A DNA stretch of 64,000 nt, from assembly GCA_035604685.1 (NCBI GenBank), contig DATNIB010000035.1, positions 67,445-131,444 on the forward strand. Direction: 5' to 3'. The notes under the pieces are model-generated. The model was given only the letters and a program-made list of their open reading frames with translations, had not been told where the DNA came from and did not search any database. Shown in pieces: positions 25,216 to 33,580 of the stretch (position 1 is its first letter; the number at the start of each line of letters is the position of its first letter). Source of the stretch: DATNIB01 sp035604685 (GTDB lineage Bacteria; Actinomycetota; Acidimicrobiia; Acidimicrobiales; RAAP-2). A program made the translations under genes and the position numbers.

Positions 25216-25227
25216 GGACGATCGTCC
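25216..25227 (+). promoter_or_regulatory. 12-base palindrome in the aroC promoter
   Basis: GGACGATCGTCC is a perfect palindrome located 8 bases upstream of the aroC -10 box, covering the -35 region. That is a classic place for a repressor operator; the binding protein is unknown. Confidence 0.35.
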
Positions 25228-25235
25228 GAGGACGG

Positions 25236-25241
25236 TAGGTT
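25236..25241 (+). promoter_or_regulatory. -10 box TAGGTT of the aro operon
   Basis: TAGGTT ends 7 bases before GTG 25249, supporting that start over the TTG at 25240, which overlaps the box itself. Confidence 0.5.
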
Positions 25242-25248
25242 GATTGGC

Positions 25249-26445
25249 GTGCTGCGCTTCCTCACCGCAGGCGAATCGCACGGCCAGGGCCTGGTCGTGG
25301 TGGTCGAAGGGCTGCCGGCCGGGCTGGCCGTGACCGCGGCCGACGTCCAGTCAGAGCTCGCCCGCCGGCGCCTCGGCTTCGGCCGCGGCCCCCGCATGCG
25401 CTTCGAGCAGGACGAGGTCACACTGATCGGCGGGATCCGCCACGGGCGCACGCTCGGATCGCCGGTCGCCATCGAGATCGCCAACACGGAGTGGCCGAAG
25501 TGGGTGGAGGAGATGTCCCCGGCGCCCGGCCAGCCCGAAAAGGTCCTGACCCAGCCGCGCCCGGGCCACGCCGACCTGGCCGGGATGCAGAAGTACGGCT
25601 TCGACGATGCCCGCGACGTGCTCGAGCGGGCCTCGGCCCGCGAGACGGCGGCCCGGGTGGCGGCCGGCGCGGTGGCCAAGCTCCTGCTGGCCGAGCTCGG
25701 CATCGGCATCCTCAGCCACGTCATCGCGCTCGGTCCCGAGCGCGCGAGCGGCGCCCGGCCCGGGCCCGAGGACCGCGACCAGGTCGACGACTCCGAGGTG
25801 CGCTGCTTCGACAAGGCGGCCGAGGAGCGCATGATCGCGGCGATCAAGGCCGCGGCCAAAGACGGCGACTCGCTGGGCGGGGTGATCGAGGTGCTCGCCT
25901 ACGGCGTGCCCGTCGGGTTGGGCAGCCACGTGCAGTGGGACCGCAAGCTGGACGGCCTGCTGGCGCAGGCCCTCATGAGCATCCAGGCGGTGAAGGCGGT
26001 CGAGATCGGTGAGGGCTGGGACGGGGCGGGCCGGCGCGGGTCGGTGGCCCACGACGCCGTCTTCTGGGATCCCGAGCACGACACCCTGTCGGGCGGCTAC
26101 CGCCGTGACACGCGCCACGCCGGTGGCATCGAGGGCGGGATATCCATCGGCGGGCTGGTGATCGCCCGGGTCGCCATGAAGCCGCTGGCCACCCTCAACC
26201 GCCCAGTGCTCGAGACGGTCGACGTGGCCACGAAGGAGTCGTCCGTCAGCTTCCGCGAGCGGACCGACGTGACGGCGGTGCCGGCGATGGGGGTCGTGGC
26301 CGAGACGATGATGGCGCTCGTGCTGGCCTCCGAGGCCCTGCGCAAGTTCGGTGGCGACTCGATGCGCGAACTCGTCCGCAACCGCGACGGGTTCGTGGCC
26401 GCCCTGGGCGAGACGCCGTCCGCCGCGCCGCACCCGGTCCCATGA
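25249..26445 (+). CDS. aroC: Chorismate synthase AroC
   Basis: A 398-residue FMN-dependent lyase making chorismate from EPSP, the last step of the shikimate pathway. The N-terminal signature LRFLTAGESHGQGL is immediate. Further family blocks are GRGPRMRFEQDEVTLIGGIRHGRTLGSPV-type flavin contacts, RPGHADLAGMQKYGFDD, ASARETAARVAAGA and GGIEGGISIGGLV. GTG 25249 gives the standard N-terminus and lies just after a -10 box. It heads an operon aroC-aroK-aroB-aroQ with pepP, efp and nusB. Confidence 0.96.
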   Translation: MLRFLTAGESHGQGLVVVVEGLPAGLAVTAADVQSELARRRLGFGRGPRMRFEQDEVTLIGGIRHGRTLGSPVAIEIANTEWPKWVEEMSPAPGQPEKVLTQPRPGHADLAGMQKYGFDDARDVLERASARETAARVAAGAVAKLLLAELGIGILSHVIALGPERASGARPGPEDRDQVDDSEVRCFDKAAEERMIAAIKAAAKDGDSLGGVIEVLAYGVPVGLGSHVQWDRKLDGLLAQALMSIQAVKAVEIGEGWDGAGRRGSVAHDAVFWDPEHDTLSGGYRRDTRHAGGIEGGISIGGLVIARVAMKPLATLNRPVLETVDVATKESSVSFRERTDVTAVPAMGVVAETMMALVLASEALRKFGGDSMRELVRNRDGFVAALGETPSAAPHPVP

Positions 26446-26461
26446 CCGCGCCGAGTGCCCG

Positions 26462-26980
26462 GTGAGCGACCGGGACGCGCACCTGCTGTTGGTGGGGATG
26501 ATGGGGGCGGGCAAGACGACCGTCGGCCGCCTGGTGGCCGAGCGCCTCGGCCGCCCCTATCGCGACTCGGACGCGATGGTCGAGGAGGCGACGGGCCATA
26601 GCGTGCCCGAGCTCTTCGCCCAGGGGGGCGAGGCGTCCTTTCGGGCCGCCGAGGCCGCCGCGCTGCGCCGCGCGGTCGAGCCCCCGCCGGCCGTGATCTC
26701 GGTGGCGGGTGGCGCCGTGCTCGACCCCAACAACCGCGCGCTGCTGCAGCGGAGCGGCACGGTCGTCTGGCTTCGGGCCCACCCGGCCACGCTGGCCGCC
26801 CGGGTGGGCGGCGGCGACGGGCGACCGCTGCTGGCGCCCGACCCGCCGGGCGCCCTGGCCGAGCTCGACTCGGTCCGCCGGCCGTTGTACGAGGCGGTGG
26901 CCGACGCGGTGGTCGACGTGGACGAGCTGGAGCCCGCCCAGGTGGCCGACGCCGTGCTGCTGGCCGCCGGCGCCCGATGA
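26462..26980 (+). CDS. aroK: Shikimate kinase AroK
   Basis: A 172-residue P-loop kinase phosphorylating shikimate. The Walker A motif is LVGMMGAGKTTVGR (residues 8-21), the shikimate-binding aspartate follows in RDSDAMVEEATG, then FRAAEAAAL, and the glycine-rich ISVAGGAVLD. The lid arginine is in GGGDGRPLL. GTG 26462 starts 16 bases after aroC; longer upstream frames run into aroC and are spurious. The stop overlaps the aroB ATG by four bases. Confidence 0.94.
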   Translation: MSDRDAHLLLVGMMGAGKTTVGRLVAERLGRPYRDSDAMVEEATGHSVPELFAQGGEASFRAAEAAALRRAVEPPPAVISVAGGAVLDPNNRALLQRSGTVVWLRAHPATLAARVGGGDGRPLLAPDPPGALAELDSVRRPLYEAVADAVVDVDELEPAQVADAVLLAAGAR

Positions 26981-28029
26981 TCGTCATCCCGGTCGCGCTC
27001 CAAGACACCCCCTACGAGGTGCTGATCGGTCCGGCGGTGCGCCACGAGCTGGCCAATGTCATCGCCGACCGAGTGCCCGACGCGGCCCAGGCGGCCGTCG
27101 TCACCCAGCGGGCGATCGCCGACATCGACTGGTTCGGCGAGCTCCTCCCCGGACTGCCCTCCCGGGTGCACCTGATCGGCGACGGCGAGGCCGCCAAGTC
27201 GATGGGCACCGTCGAGTCGCTCTGCCGCGAGTTCGTCGCCTCGGGCCTGGCGCGAACCGACGTCGTGATCGCCGTCGGGGGCGGCCTCGTGACCGACGTG
27301 GCCGGCTTCGCGGCCGCCATCCACCACCGCGGCACGCAGTACGTGAACGTGGCGACCACCCTGCTCGGCCAGGTCGACGCGGCCGTCGGTGGCAAGACCG
27401 GCGTGAACCTGCCCGAGGGCAAGAACCTGGCGGGCGCCTTCTGGCAGCCGGCCGCGGTGCTCTGCGACACGGCCACCCTGGGCACGCTGTCCGCGCGCGA
27501 ATGGGCCTGCGGACGCGGCGAGATGGCCAAGTACGCGTTCTTGGGTTCGGCGCCCGACGCCTCGATCCTCGACCTCCCGATCGAAGACCAGGTGGCCCGC
27601 TGCGTGGCCATGAAGGCCGACCTGGTGGCCGCCGACGAGCGCGAGGACGGCCGGCGGGTGCTCCTCAACTACGGCCATACCCTTGCCCACGCGCTGGAGG
27701 CGCAGGGATTCGACGGCGTCGCCGACCTCCGACACGGCGAGGCGGTGGCCATCGGCCTCGTGTTCGCGGCGCGCCTCGCCCGTCGGCTGGGCCGCATCGA
27801 CGACGAGCGGGTGGCCCTCCACCGCCGCGTCGTCGCCGGGTTCGACCTCACGGCCGACCTGCCCGCCGGTGCGGACCCGGCCCGACTGGTGGCGGCCATG
27901 GCCCGCGACAAGAAGGCGCGCCACGACCTGACCTTCGTGCTCGATGGCCCGGCGGGGGTCGAGGTGGTGCGGGGAATCGACGCGGCCGACGTGCTGGCTA
28001 CCCTGGCCGAGATGGGAGCGGGAGAGTGA
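26977..28029 (+). CDS. aroB: 3-Dehydroquinate synthase AroB
   Basis: A 350-residue NAD- and zinc-dependent enzyme turning DAHP into 3-dehydroquinate. The NAD-binding loop is VIAVGGGLVTDVAGFAA, followed by the substrate loop TTLLGQVDAAVGGKTGVNLPEGKNL and ECGRGE-like CGRGEMAKYAF. Zinc ligands lie in LLNYGHTLAHALE (histidine) and LRHGEAVAIGL (histidine), with the first glutamate in the CGRGE region's neighbourhood. Length is normal. It overlaps aroK (ATGA) and aroQ (GTGA). Confidence 0.96.
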   Translation: MIVIPVALQDTPYEVLIGPAVRHELANVIADRVPDAAQAAVVTQRAIADIDWFGELLPGLPSRVHLIGDGEAAKSMGTVESLCREFVASGLARTDVVIAVGGGLVTDVAGFAAAIHHRGTQYVNVATTLLGQVDAAVGGKTGVNLPEGKNLAGAFWQPAAVLCDTATLGTLSAREWACGRGEMAKYAFLGSAPDASILDLPIEDQVARCVAMKADLVAADEREDGRRVLLNYGHTLAHALEAQGFDGVADLRHGEAVAIGLVFAARLARRLGRIDDERVALHRRVVAGFDLTADLPAGADPARLVAAMARDKKARHDLTFVLDGPAGVEVVRGIDAADVLATLAEMGAGE

Positions 28030-28508
28030 CCCCACGCGCGGCCGGCCGGGATCTCGTGCTCTTGGTGTCCGGACCCAACCTCGACCTCCTGGGGGAGCGC
28101 GAGCCCGAGCTCTACGGCACCGCCACCCTGGTCGACCACGTGGCCCGGGCCGCGGCGGCCGGCGCCGAGCTCGGGCTCGCGGTCGAGCACATCCAGTCCA
28201 ACCACGAGGGCGACCTCATCGAGGCCGTCCACGGCGCCCGCGGCCGGACGGCCGGGATCGTGGTGAACGCCGGCGCCCTCAGCCACACCTCCTGGGCGCT
28301 CCACGACGCGCTGGCCGCCTACGACGGCGTCGTCGTCGAGCTGCACATCTCCAACCCGGCCGCCCGCGAGCCCTTCCGGCACACGTCGGTGGTGGCGCCG
28401 GTGGCCGATGGCCTGGTGGCCGGTTTCGGGGGGCTCGGCTACGAGCTCGCCATGCAGGCGGTCCGCCGCCTGCTCGACGCACGTTCGACCGAGGAGGAGA
28501 CGAGATGA
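28026..28508 (+). CDS. aroQ: 3-Dehydroquinate dehydratase, type II (AroQ)
   Basis: A 160-residue dodecameric type II dehydroquinase. Conserved blocks are SGPNLDLLGEREPELYG, with the catalytic tyrosine and arginine region, then SNHEGDLIEAVHGA, NAGALSHTSWALHDAL, VVELHISNPAAREPFRHTS with the catalytic histidine, and the C-terminal GFGGLGYELAM. GTG 28026 overlaps the aroB stop. Together with aroC, aroK and aroB it supplies four of the seven shikimate steps; aroA, aroE and DAHP synthase are not in the window. Confidence 0.95.
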   Translation: MTPRAAGRDLVLLVSGPNLDLLGEREPELYGTATLVDHVARAAAAGAELGLAVEHIQSNHEGDLIEAVHGARGRTAGIVVNAGALSHTSWALHDALAAYDGVVVELHISNPAAREPFRHTSVVAPVADGLVAGFGGLGYELAMQAVRRLLDARSTEEETR

Positions 28509-29635
28509 CGACCGACCTGGCACCGCTCGAGGTGGCGACCCGCCTGCCGCGCCTGCGGGCCGCCCTGGGCGATGCGGAGGTCGACGCCCTCATCGTCACC
28601 ACCCTCGCCAACGTCCGCTACCTCACCGGCTTCAGCGGCTCGGCCGGCGTGGTGGTCGTGACCGAGAGCGCGGTGATGCTCACGACCGACGGCCGCTACC
28701 GCACCCAGTCGGCCGAGCAGCTGGCCGCGGTCGGCGTCGACGCCATGGTGTCCATCGAGATCGGCGACGCCCAGACCCAACGCGACGCCGTGCGCGCGCT
28801 CGTGACGGGCGCCACGGCGAGCCGGATCGGGCTCGAGGCCGACAGCGTGACGTGGTCGTCACAACGGCGCTGGGCGGAGCTCATGGAGGAGGCTGGGTCG
28901 CTCGTGCCGACGACCGGCGTGGTCGAGGCCCTGCGCGAGGTGAAGGACCCCGGTGAGATCGCCCGCATGGGCCGCGCCGCCGCCATCGCCGACGCCGCGC
29001 TGGCCGAGGTCCTTCCGCTCTTCGCGGACGCCGGGAACCGGACGCTGACCGAGCTCGAGTTCGCGCTGGCCCTCGACACCGCCATGCGCCGCGGCGGGGC
29101 CGAGGACCGCGCCTTCGACACGATCGTGGCCGCCGGACCCAACTCGGCCAAGCCCCACCACCAACCGACCGAACGGCCGATCCGCCCGGGCGACCCCGTC
29201 GTGGTCGATTTCGGTGCCATCTTCGAGGGCTACCGCTCGGACATGACGCGGACCTTCTGCATCGGCGGGCCGCCGGCGGGCGAGCTGGCGCGGGTGTTCG
29301 CCGTCGTGGCCGACTCCCAGGCGAAGGGCGTGGCCGCGGTCGCCCCGGGGATGGCCGCCCGGGACGTCGACCAGGTCTGCCGGGACGTGATCGCGGCGGC
29401 CGGCTGGGCCGAGCGGTTCGAGCACGGCACCGGGCACGGTGTGGGCCTCGACATCCACGAGGCCCCGACGGTCAGCCCGCAGGGCACTGCTATCCTCGCC
29501 GCCGGCGTTGTCGTGACCGTCGAACCCGGGGTGTACCTGCCCGGCATCGGCGGGGTCCGCATCGAGGACACCCTGGTCGTCACCGAGGACGGCAGCCGCC
29601 CGCTCACCACCTTCACCAAGGACGTCGCCGCCTGA
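28505..29635 (+). CDS. Xaa-Pro peptidase, M24 family (PepQ/PepP-like)
   Basis: A 376-residue M24 metallopeptidase. The N-terminal creatinase-like domain (residues 10-140, ALIVTTLANVRYLTGFSGSAG) precedes the pita-bread catalytic domain. Dimetal ligands are in VVDFGAIFEGYRSDMTRTF (two aspartates), FEHGTGHGVGLDIHEAP (histidine), TVEPGVYLPG (glutamate) and GVRIEDT (glutamate). It cleaves X-Pro bonds. GAGGAGGAG at the end of aroQ gives a strong ribosome-binding site; ATG 28505 overlaps that stop. Its neighbour efp handles polyproline stalls, a well-known genomic pairing. Confidence 0.93.
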   Translation: MTTDLAPLEVATRLPRLRAALGDAEVDALIVTTLANVRYLTGFSGSAGVVVVTESAVMLTTDGRYRTQSAEQLAAVGVDAMVSIEIGDAQTQRDAVRALVTGATASRIGLEADSVTWSSQRRWAELMEEAGSLVPTTGVVEALREVKDPGEIARMGRAAAIADAALAEVLPLFADAGNRTLTELEFALALDTAMRRGGAEDRAFDTIVAAGPNSAKPHHQPTERPIRPGDPVVVDFGAIFEGYRSDMTRTFCIGGPPAGELARVFAVVADSQAKGVAAVAPGMAARDVDQVCRDVIAAAGWAERFEHGTGHGVGLDIHEAPTVSPQGTAILAAGVVVTVEPGVYLPGIGGVRIEDTLVVTEDGSRPLTTFTKDVAA

Positions 29636-30195
29636 TGGCCGTCTCCACCAACGACCTGAAGAACGGGATGACCCTCGATCTCCCCGAGGGTCTGTTCAAC
29701 GTCGTCGAGTTCCAGCACGTGAAGCCCGGGAAGGGTGGCGCGTTCGTGCGCACCAAGCTGAAGAACGTGCGCACCGGCGCCGTCTTGGAGCGCACCTACC
29801 GGGCCGACGAGAAGCTGGAACAGGCCATCATCGACAAGCGCGACATGCAGTTCCTCTACCGGGACGCCGGCGACTACGTCTTCATGGACACGACCAGCTA
29901 CGAGCAGCTGAACGTCCCGGCCGGCTCGCTCGGGGATGCGCCGAACTACCTGAAGGAGGGCGACGGCGCCAACCTCCAGCTCTACGGCACAGAGATCGTG
30001 GGGGTCGACCTGCCGGCCTCGGTCGAGCTGACGGTGGCCGAGACCGAGCCCGGCGTCCAGGGCGACCGCGTGTCGGGCGCGCGCAAGCCGGCCACGCTCT
30101 CGACCGGGCTCACCTTGTTGGTGCCCCTGTTCGTGGAACCGGGCGACGTCATCAAGGTCGACACGCGCACCGGCGAGTACCTGACGCGGGCCTAG
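29635..30195 (+). CDS. efp: Translation elongation factor P
   Basis: A 186-residue factor that rescues ribosomes stalled at polyproline. The N-terminal KOW-like domain holds the modification loop HVKPGKGGAFVRTKLKN with lysine at the tip (near residue 32), followed by two OB domains (GDYVFMDTTSYEQ and GVDLPASVELTV). The tail KVDTRTGEYLTRA is the standard C-terminus. The start ATG shares its A with the stop of the M24 peptidase gene (TGATG). No lysyl-modification gene is in view; actinobacterial EF-P often works unmodified. Confidence 0.97.
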   Translation: MAVSTNDLKNGMTLDLPEGLFNVVEFQHVKPGKGGAFVRTKLKNVRTGAVLERTYRADEKLEQAIIDKRDMQFLYRDAGDYVFMDTTSYEQLNVPAGSLGDAPNYLKEGDGANLQLYGTEIVGVDLPASVELTVAETEPGVQGDRVSGARKPATLSTGLTLLVPLFVEPGDVIKVDTRTGEYLTRA

Positions 30196-30203
30196 GGGAG
30201 CGC

Positions 30204-30611
30204 GTGGCCCCGTCCGAGGGCGCCACCCGGCACCAGGCCCGCGAGCGGGCGTTGCTCATCCTCTACGAAGCCGAGATGAAGTCCCTCCCGCCGTCGAGCG
30301 TGCTCGAGGAGCTCGCCGTCACCCCCGACGTCTTCGCGGTGGCCCTGGTGCGCTCGACCGAGGAGCACCAGGACGAGGCCGACGCCCTCATCGCGGCGGC
30401 CGCGGTGGGCTGGCCGATCGACCGGCTGGCCGTCCTCGACCGGCTGGTGCTCCGCCTGGCCGTGGCCGAGCTCCTCGACCCCGACGGCCCCCCCATGCCG
30501 GTCGTGATCGACGAGGCCGTCGAGCTGGCCAAGTCCTACTCGACCGAGGCGTCGGGGGGTTTCGTGAACGGCGTCTTGTCCACCGTCGCCACCCGCATCG
30601 CCGAGCGATGA
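30204..30611 (+). CDS. nusB: Transcription antitermination factor NusB
   Basis: A 135-residue all-helical protein acting with NusE (S10) in rRNA antitermination. Typical segments are TRHQARERALLILYEAEM, RSTEEHQDEADALIAAAAVGWPIDRLAVLDRLVLRLAVAEL in outline, and the conserved IDEAVELAKSYSTEASGGFVNGVL. GTG 30204 follows GGGGAG by four bases, 8 bases after efp. It closes the aro-efp operon; efp-nusB is a conserved pair. Confidence 0.95.
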   Translation: MAPSEGATRHQARERALLILYEAEMKSLPPSSVLEELAVTPDVFAVALVRSTEEHQDEADALIAAAAVGWPIDRLAVLDRLVLRLAVAELLDPDGPPMPVVIDEAVELAKSYSTEASGGFVNGVLSTVATRIAER

Positions 30612-30630
30612 GGGTGCCGGGCGGCACAGT

Positions 30631-30636
30631 TATGGT
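30631..30636 (+). promoter_or_regulatory. -10 box TATGGT upstream of the mini-ORF and dCTP deaminase
   Basis: TATGGT ends 5 bases before ATG 30642, which opens a 15-codon ORF, and 46 bases before the deaminase ATG. A leaderless transcript would start translating the short ORF first. Confidence 0.45.
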
Positions 30637-30641
30637 GAGCC

Positions 30642-30689
30642 ATGTCCCGGCCCCCTGAGCGACCTCCGCGGGACGGGACGCCATGCTGA
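30642..30689 (+). CDS. Possible leader peptide (15 codons) coupled to the dCTP deaminase
   Basis: The ORF reads MSRPPERPPRDGTPC and stops at TGA 30687-30689, running past the deaminase start (30683) in a different frame. It starts 5 bases after a TATGGT box, exactly the local leaderless layout. It contains two diproline motifs, the kind that EF-P relieves, and efp is nearby. Whether it is translated is unknown; it is too short to judge by codon use. Confidence 0.35.
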   Translation: MSRPPERPPRDGTPC

Positions 30690-31861
30690 CGCTGCCGCCG
30701 GGCGAGGGCGTCCTCGCCCACCAGCACCTGCTCGGGGCGATCGACGACGGCGTGATCGACGCCGAGTCGGCGGTGCCGGCCGCCAACGTGCAGCCCGCCT
30801 CGATCGACCTCCGACTGGGGCCGGTGGCCTACCCGGTGCGCTGCAGCTTCCTCCCCGACACCGACCCGGTCGAGCGCAAGCTGGCCTGGCACAAGATCGC
30901 GGAGCTCGATCTACGCGGCGACGGTGCCATCTTGGAGGTGAAGCGGCCGTACCTCATCCCGCTCCAGGAGCGGCTGGCGCTGCCGCCCGCGGTGCGGGCC
31001 AAGGCCAACCCCAAGAGCTCGACCGGCCGCGCCGACGTCTTCACTCGCGTCATCAGCGACTACAGCGACCGCTTCGACGAGGTGGCGGCCGGCTACCAGG
31101 GCCCGCTCTACCTCGAGGTGGTGCCGCTGTCCTTCCCCATCCGCGTGCGGGAAGACTTGGCCCTCAACCAGCTCCGCCTCTCGGTCGGCCAGACCGCCCT
31201 CTCCGACGGGGAGGTGCGGCGCTTCCACGCCGACGTCCACCCCTTGTTGTACAAGGACGGCCGACCGGTCGATCCGGACCGGCTGATGCTGGCGGGCGGC
31301 CTCTTCCTCGGGCTCGACCTGCGCGGCGACAAGGACCGGCGGGTCGGCTACCGGGCGAAGGAGCACGCGCCGCTGCTCGATTTGTCGAGCACCACCCAGG
31401 ACCCGAAGCGGTTCTGGGAGCCGGTCGAGCGCGAGGACGGCAACCGGATCGTGCTCATCCCGCAGCGTTTCTACCTCCTCATGTCGAACGAGGCGGTGGC
31501 GATCCCCCCGCAGCTGGCCTCGGAGATGACCGCCTACGACCCGACCAGCGGGGAGCTGCGCACCCACTACGCGGGCTTCTTCGACCCGGGCTTCGGCTAC
31601 GACCCGGCGGGCACCCACAGCGGCTCGCGCGCCGCGCTCGAGGTGCGCGCCCACGACGTGCCGTTCATGATCGAGCACGGCCAACGGGTCTGCAAGCTCA
31701 CCTTCGACCGCATGCTGGCCGCGCCCGACCAGCTCTACGGCGATGCGATGGGCTCCAACTACCAGCGCCAGGACGAGACGCTCTCCAAGCACTTCGTGAA
31801 GCCGAGACGGCGGGCCCGTCCGGGGTCCGAGCAACCCGAGCTGTTGGAGGTCGACGGCTAG
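30683..31861 (+). CDS. 2'-Deoxycytidine 5'-triphosphate deaminase, long tandem form
   Basis: A 392-residue protein built of two dUTPase/DCD-like halves, about twice the length of a normal Dcd. The first half has NVQPASIDLRLGPVAYPVR and KANPKSSTGRADVFTRVI (with the SSTGR catalytic-type motif). The second has GLFLGLDLRGDKDRRVGYRAKEHAP, IPPQLASEMTAYDPTSGELR-like and YAGFFDPGFGYD. It matches the long deaminase best known to me from alphaproteobacteria. The reaction supplies dUTP for dTMP. ATG 30683 is preceded by a mini-ORF, and the stop abuts the convergent SDR stop with no gap. Confidence 0.88.
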   Translation: MLTLPPGEGVLAHQHLLGAIDDGVIDAESAVPAANVQPASIDLRLGPVAYPVRCSFLPDTDPVERKLAWHKIAELDLRGDGAILEVKRPYLIPLQERLALPPAVRAKANPKSSTGRADVFTRVISDYSDRFDEVAAGYQGPLYLEVVPLSFPIRVREDLALNQLRLSVGQTALSDGEVRRFHADVHPLLYKDGRPVDPDRLMLAGGLFLGLDLRGDKDRRVGYRAKEHAPLLDLSSTTQDPKRFWEPVEREDGNRIVLIPQRFYLLMSNEAVAIPPQLASEMTAYDPTSGELRTHYAGFFDPGFGYDPAGTHSGSRAALEVRAHDVPFMIEHGQRVCKLTFDRMLAAPDQLYGDAMGSNYQRQDETLSKHFVKPRRRARPGSEQPELLEVDG

Positions 31862-32707
31862 TCAGTCGGCCGGGTGCGCGGCCGCGCGGAGCGCGGCGGC
31901 GAGCGCCTCGCGCTTCGGCTGGCGGTCCCGGCGCAGCGGCCCGGTGACGAGGCCACCGTCGACCGGCAGGGTGATGCCGTTCACGTAGGCCGAGGCGTCG
32001 CTCGCCAGCCACAGCACGGCCTCGGCGACGTCGGTCGGCCGGCCCGCGCGCTGAATGGGCGCGGCGTTGGCGATGGCGGCGCCGGCCAGGGCGACGCTGT
32101 CCTGCGCCTCGGCTCCGGTGAGCCCCGCGGCGCGGCCGAAGATGGCGGTGGCGATGGCACCGGGCGCGACGGCGTTCACCCGCACCCCGTGCTCGCCCAG
32201 TTCGTTGGCGGTCGTCCTCGTCAGCTGGATGACGGCGGCCTTGCCGGCGCCGTAGTCGTGGCCCCCGTAGTTGGCGAGCACGCCGGCCGCGCTGGCGGTG
32301 TTGATGATGCTGCCGCGGCCCGCCGGGCGCATGACCCGCGCCGCGGCCCGGATGCCGAGGAACACGCCGCGCAAGAGGACGGACACCACTCGGTCGAAGA
32401 CGGCCACGTCCATGTCCTCCACCATGCCGAGCGAGCCGCCGATGCCGGCGTTGTTGAACACCGAGTCGAGGCCGCCGAACTCGGCCAGCGACATCTCGAT
32501 GGCCCGCTCGATCTCGCCCTCCACGGAGACGTCGACGTGGACGTAGCGGGCGGCGTCACCGAGCTCGGCCGCGATGGTCTTGCCCCGGTCGTCGTCGATG
32601 TCGGCCAGGACCACGGTCGCGCCCTCGCTGGCGAACAGCCGAGCGGTGCCCTCGCCGATGCCGCTGGCCGCACCGGTGATGACGGTGCGGTGTCCCTGGA
32701 GCCGCAT
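31862..32707 (-). CDS. Short-chain dehydrogenase/reductase (SDR)
   Basis: A 281-residue classical SDR. The Rossmann motif TGAASGIGEG is near residue 10, the NAD-specificity aspartate in VVLADIDDDRG, then NNAGIGGSLG, the catalytic serine in INTASAAG, and YGAGK (tyrosine and lysine). The C-terminal VNGITLPVDGGLVTG is standard. An added basic tail of about 25 residues follows. ATG 32707 is chosen over longer options because AAGGAG lies 7 bases before it. The substrate is unknown. It follows the MBL gene by 71 bases. Confidence 0.9.
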   Translation of the reverse strand: MRLQGHRTVITGAASGIGEGTARLFASEGATVVLADIDDDRGKTIAAELGDAARYVHVDVSVEGEIERAIEMSLAEFGGLDSVFNNAGIGGSLGMVEDMDVAVFDRVVSVLLRGVFLGIRAAARVMRPAGRGSIINTASAAGVLANYGGHDYGAGKAAVIQLTRTTANELGEHGVRVNAVAPGAIATAIFGRAAGLTGAEAQDSVALAGAAIANAAPIQRAGRPTDVAEAVLWLASDASAYVNGITLPVDGGLVTGPLRRDRQPKREALAAALRAAAHPAD

Positions 32708-32777
32708 GGGGGGTCTCCTTGCATTGCCGACCCCCCCATTCTCGTCCCGCCCGGGGCGCGAGCCGCGCATAGGGGCG

Positions 32778-33494
32778 CTAGGCGTCCCGCCTCCGGCGGG
32801 AGAGGAACTGGCGCACGGCGGCGCGCGCGTCGTGGCGGATCTCGGGGCCGTGGGTGAAGGCGGCCATCTCGTAGTCGACCTCGCCCAGGCGCGCCGCGGT
32901 GTCCTTGGACAGGGCCACGTTCGAACAGAAGGCGGCGATGGAGTACGAGATCTTGTCCCGCCAGTTGAAGAGGGCGTCCCCGGTGACGAGGATGCCCGGG
33001 CGTTCGAGGAGGAACGAGCAGTGGCCGGGGGAGTGGCCGGGGGTGTGCAGGACGCGGATGCCCCCGCCCACCGGCACGAGGTCGCCCTCCTTCAGGGTGC
33101 CGTCGACCTCACAGGCGGGCAGCTTGTTCCCGAAGTAGGTGAGGACCTTGGCGATCGGGCGGCTGGTGTCGAGCGGCGGCCGCCGCCCCTCGCGCAGGAA
33201 CCCGGCGTCGTGCTCCCCGATGTGGACCGGGGCGCTCGTGTGGTCCCGCATCGTCGCCGCACCGCCCACGTGGTCGCTGTGGGCGTGGGTGAGCAGGATC
33301 AACGACACGTCCGCGGGACGCTTCCCGATGAGGGAGAGCGCGGCCAGCAGGCGCTTGGGGGCTCCCTTCAGGCCGGCGTCGATCAGCGCCAGGGTCCCGT
33401 CGTCGTCTTGCACCGCGAACGAGTTGATCGCGCTCGACCCGACCGTCGGGATCCGCCACACCCCGGGGGCCAGCTGGACCGGTGGGCTCGGCAT
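32778..33494 (-). CDS. MBL-fold metallo-hydrolase
   Basis: A 238-residue metallo-beta-lactamase-fold protein. The metal motif HxHxDH is LLTHAHSDHVGG near residue 70; further ligands are HTPGHSPGHCSF (histidine), LVTGDALFNW (aspartate) and AAFTHGPEI (histidine). Such enzymes hydrolyse thioesters, lactones or similar; the actual substrate is unknown. There is no signal peptide. ATG 33494 lies 6 bases after CAGGCT, the same hexamer and spacing as at tyrS. It is probably transcribed with the SDR gene. Confidence 0.88.
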   Translation of the reverse strand: MPSPPVQLAPGVWRIPTVGSSAINSFAVQDDDGTLALIDAGLKGAPKRLLAALSLIGKRPADVSLILLTHAHSDHVGGAATMRDHTSAPVHIGEHDAGFLREGRRPPLDTSRPIAKVLTYFGNKLPACEVDGTLKEGDLVPVGGGIRVLHTPGHSPGHCSFLLERPGILVTGDALFNWRDKISYSIAAFCSNVALSKDTAARLGEVDYEMAAFTHGPEIRHDARAAVRQFLSRRRRDA

Positions 33495-33500
33495 CGAACC

Positions 33501-33506
33501 AGCCTG
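33501..33506 (-). promoter_or_regulatory. -10 box CAGGCT of the MBL gene
   Basis: CAGGCT on the minus strand, 6 bases before ATG 33494; matches the tyrS promoter hexamer. Confidence 0.38.
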
Positions 33507-33580
33507 CCACGGCGTACGGCGTGGCGCGATTCGCCGACCAAACGCACGCCAGCCCGAGCTGGCGACGCGGGGCCCGGTGC

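Noticed and set aside
30642..30689. The short ORF as the true N-terminus of the deaminase
   Set aside because: It is in another frame and ends just past the deaminase ATG.
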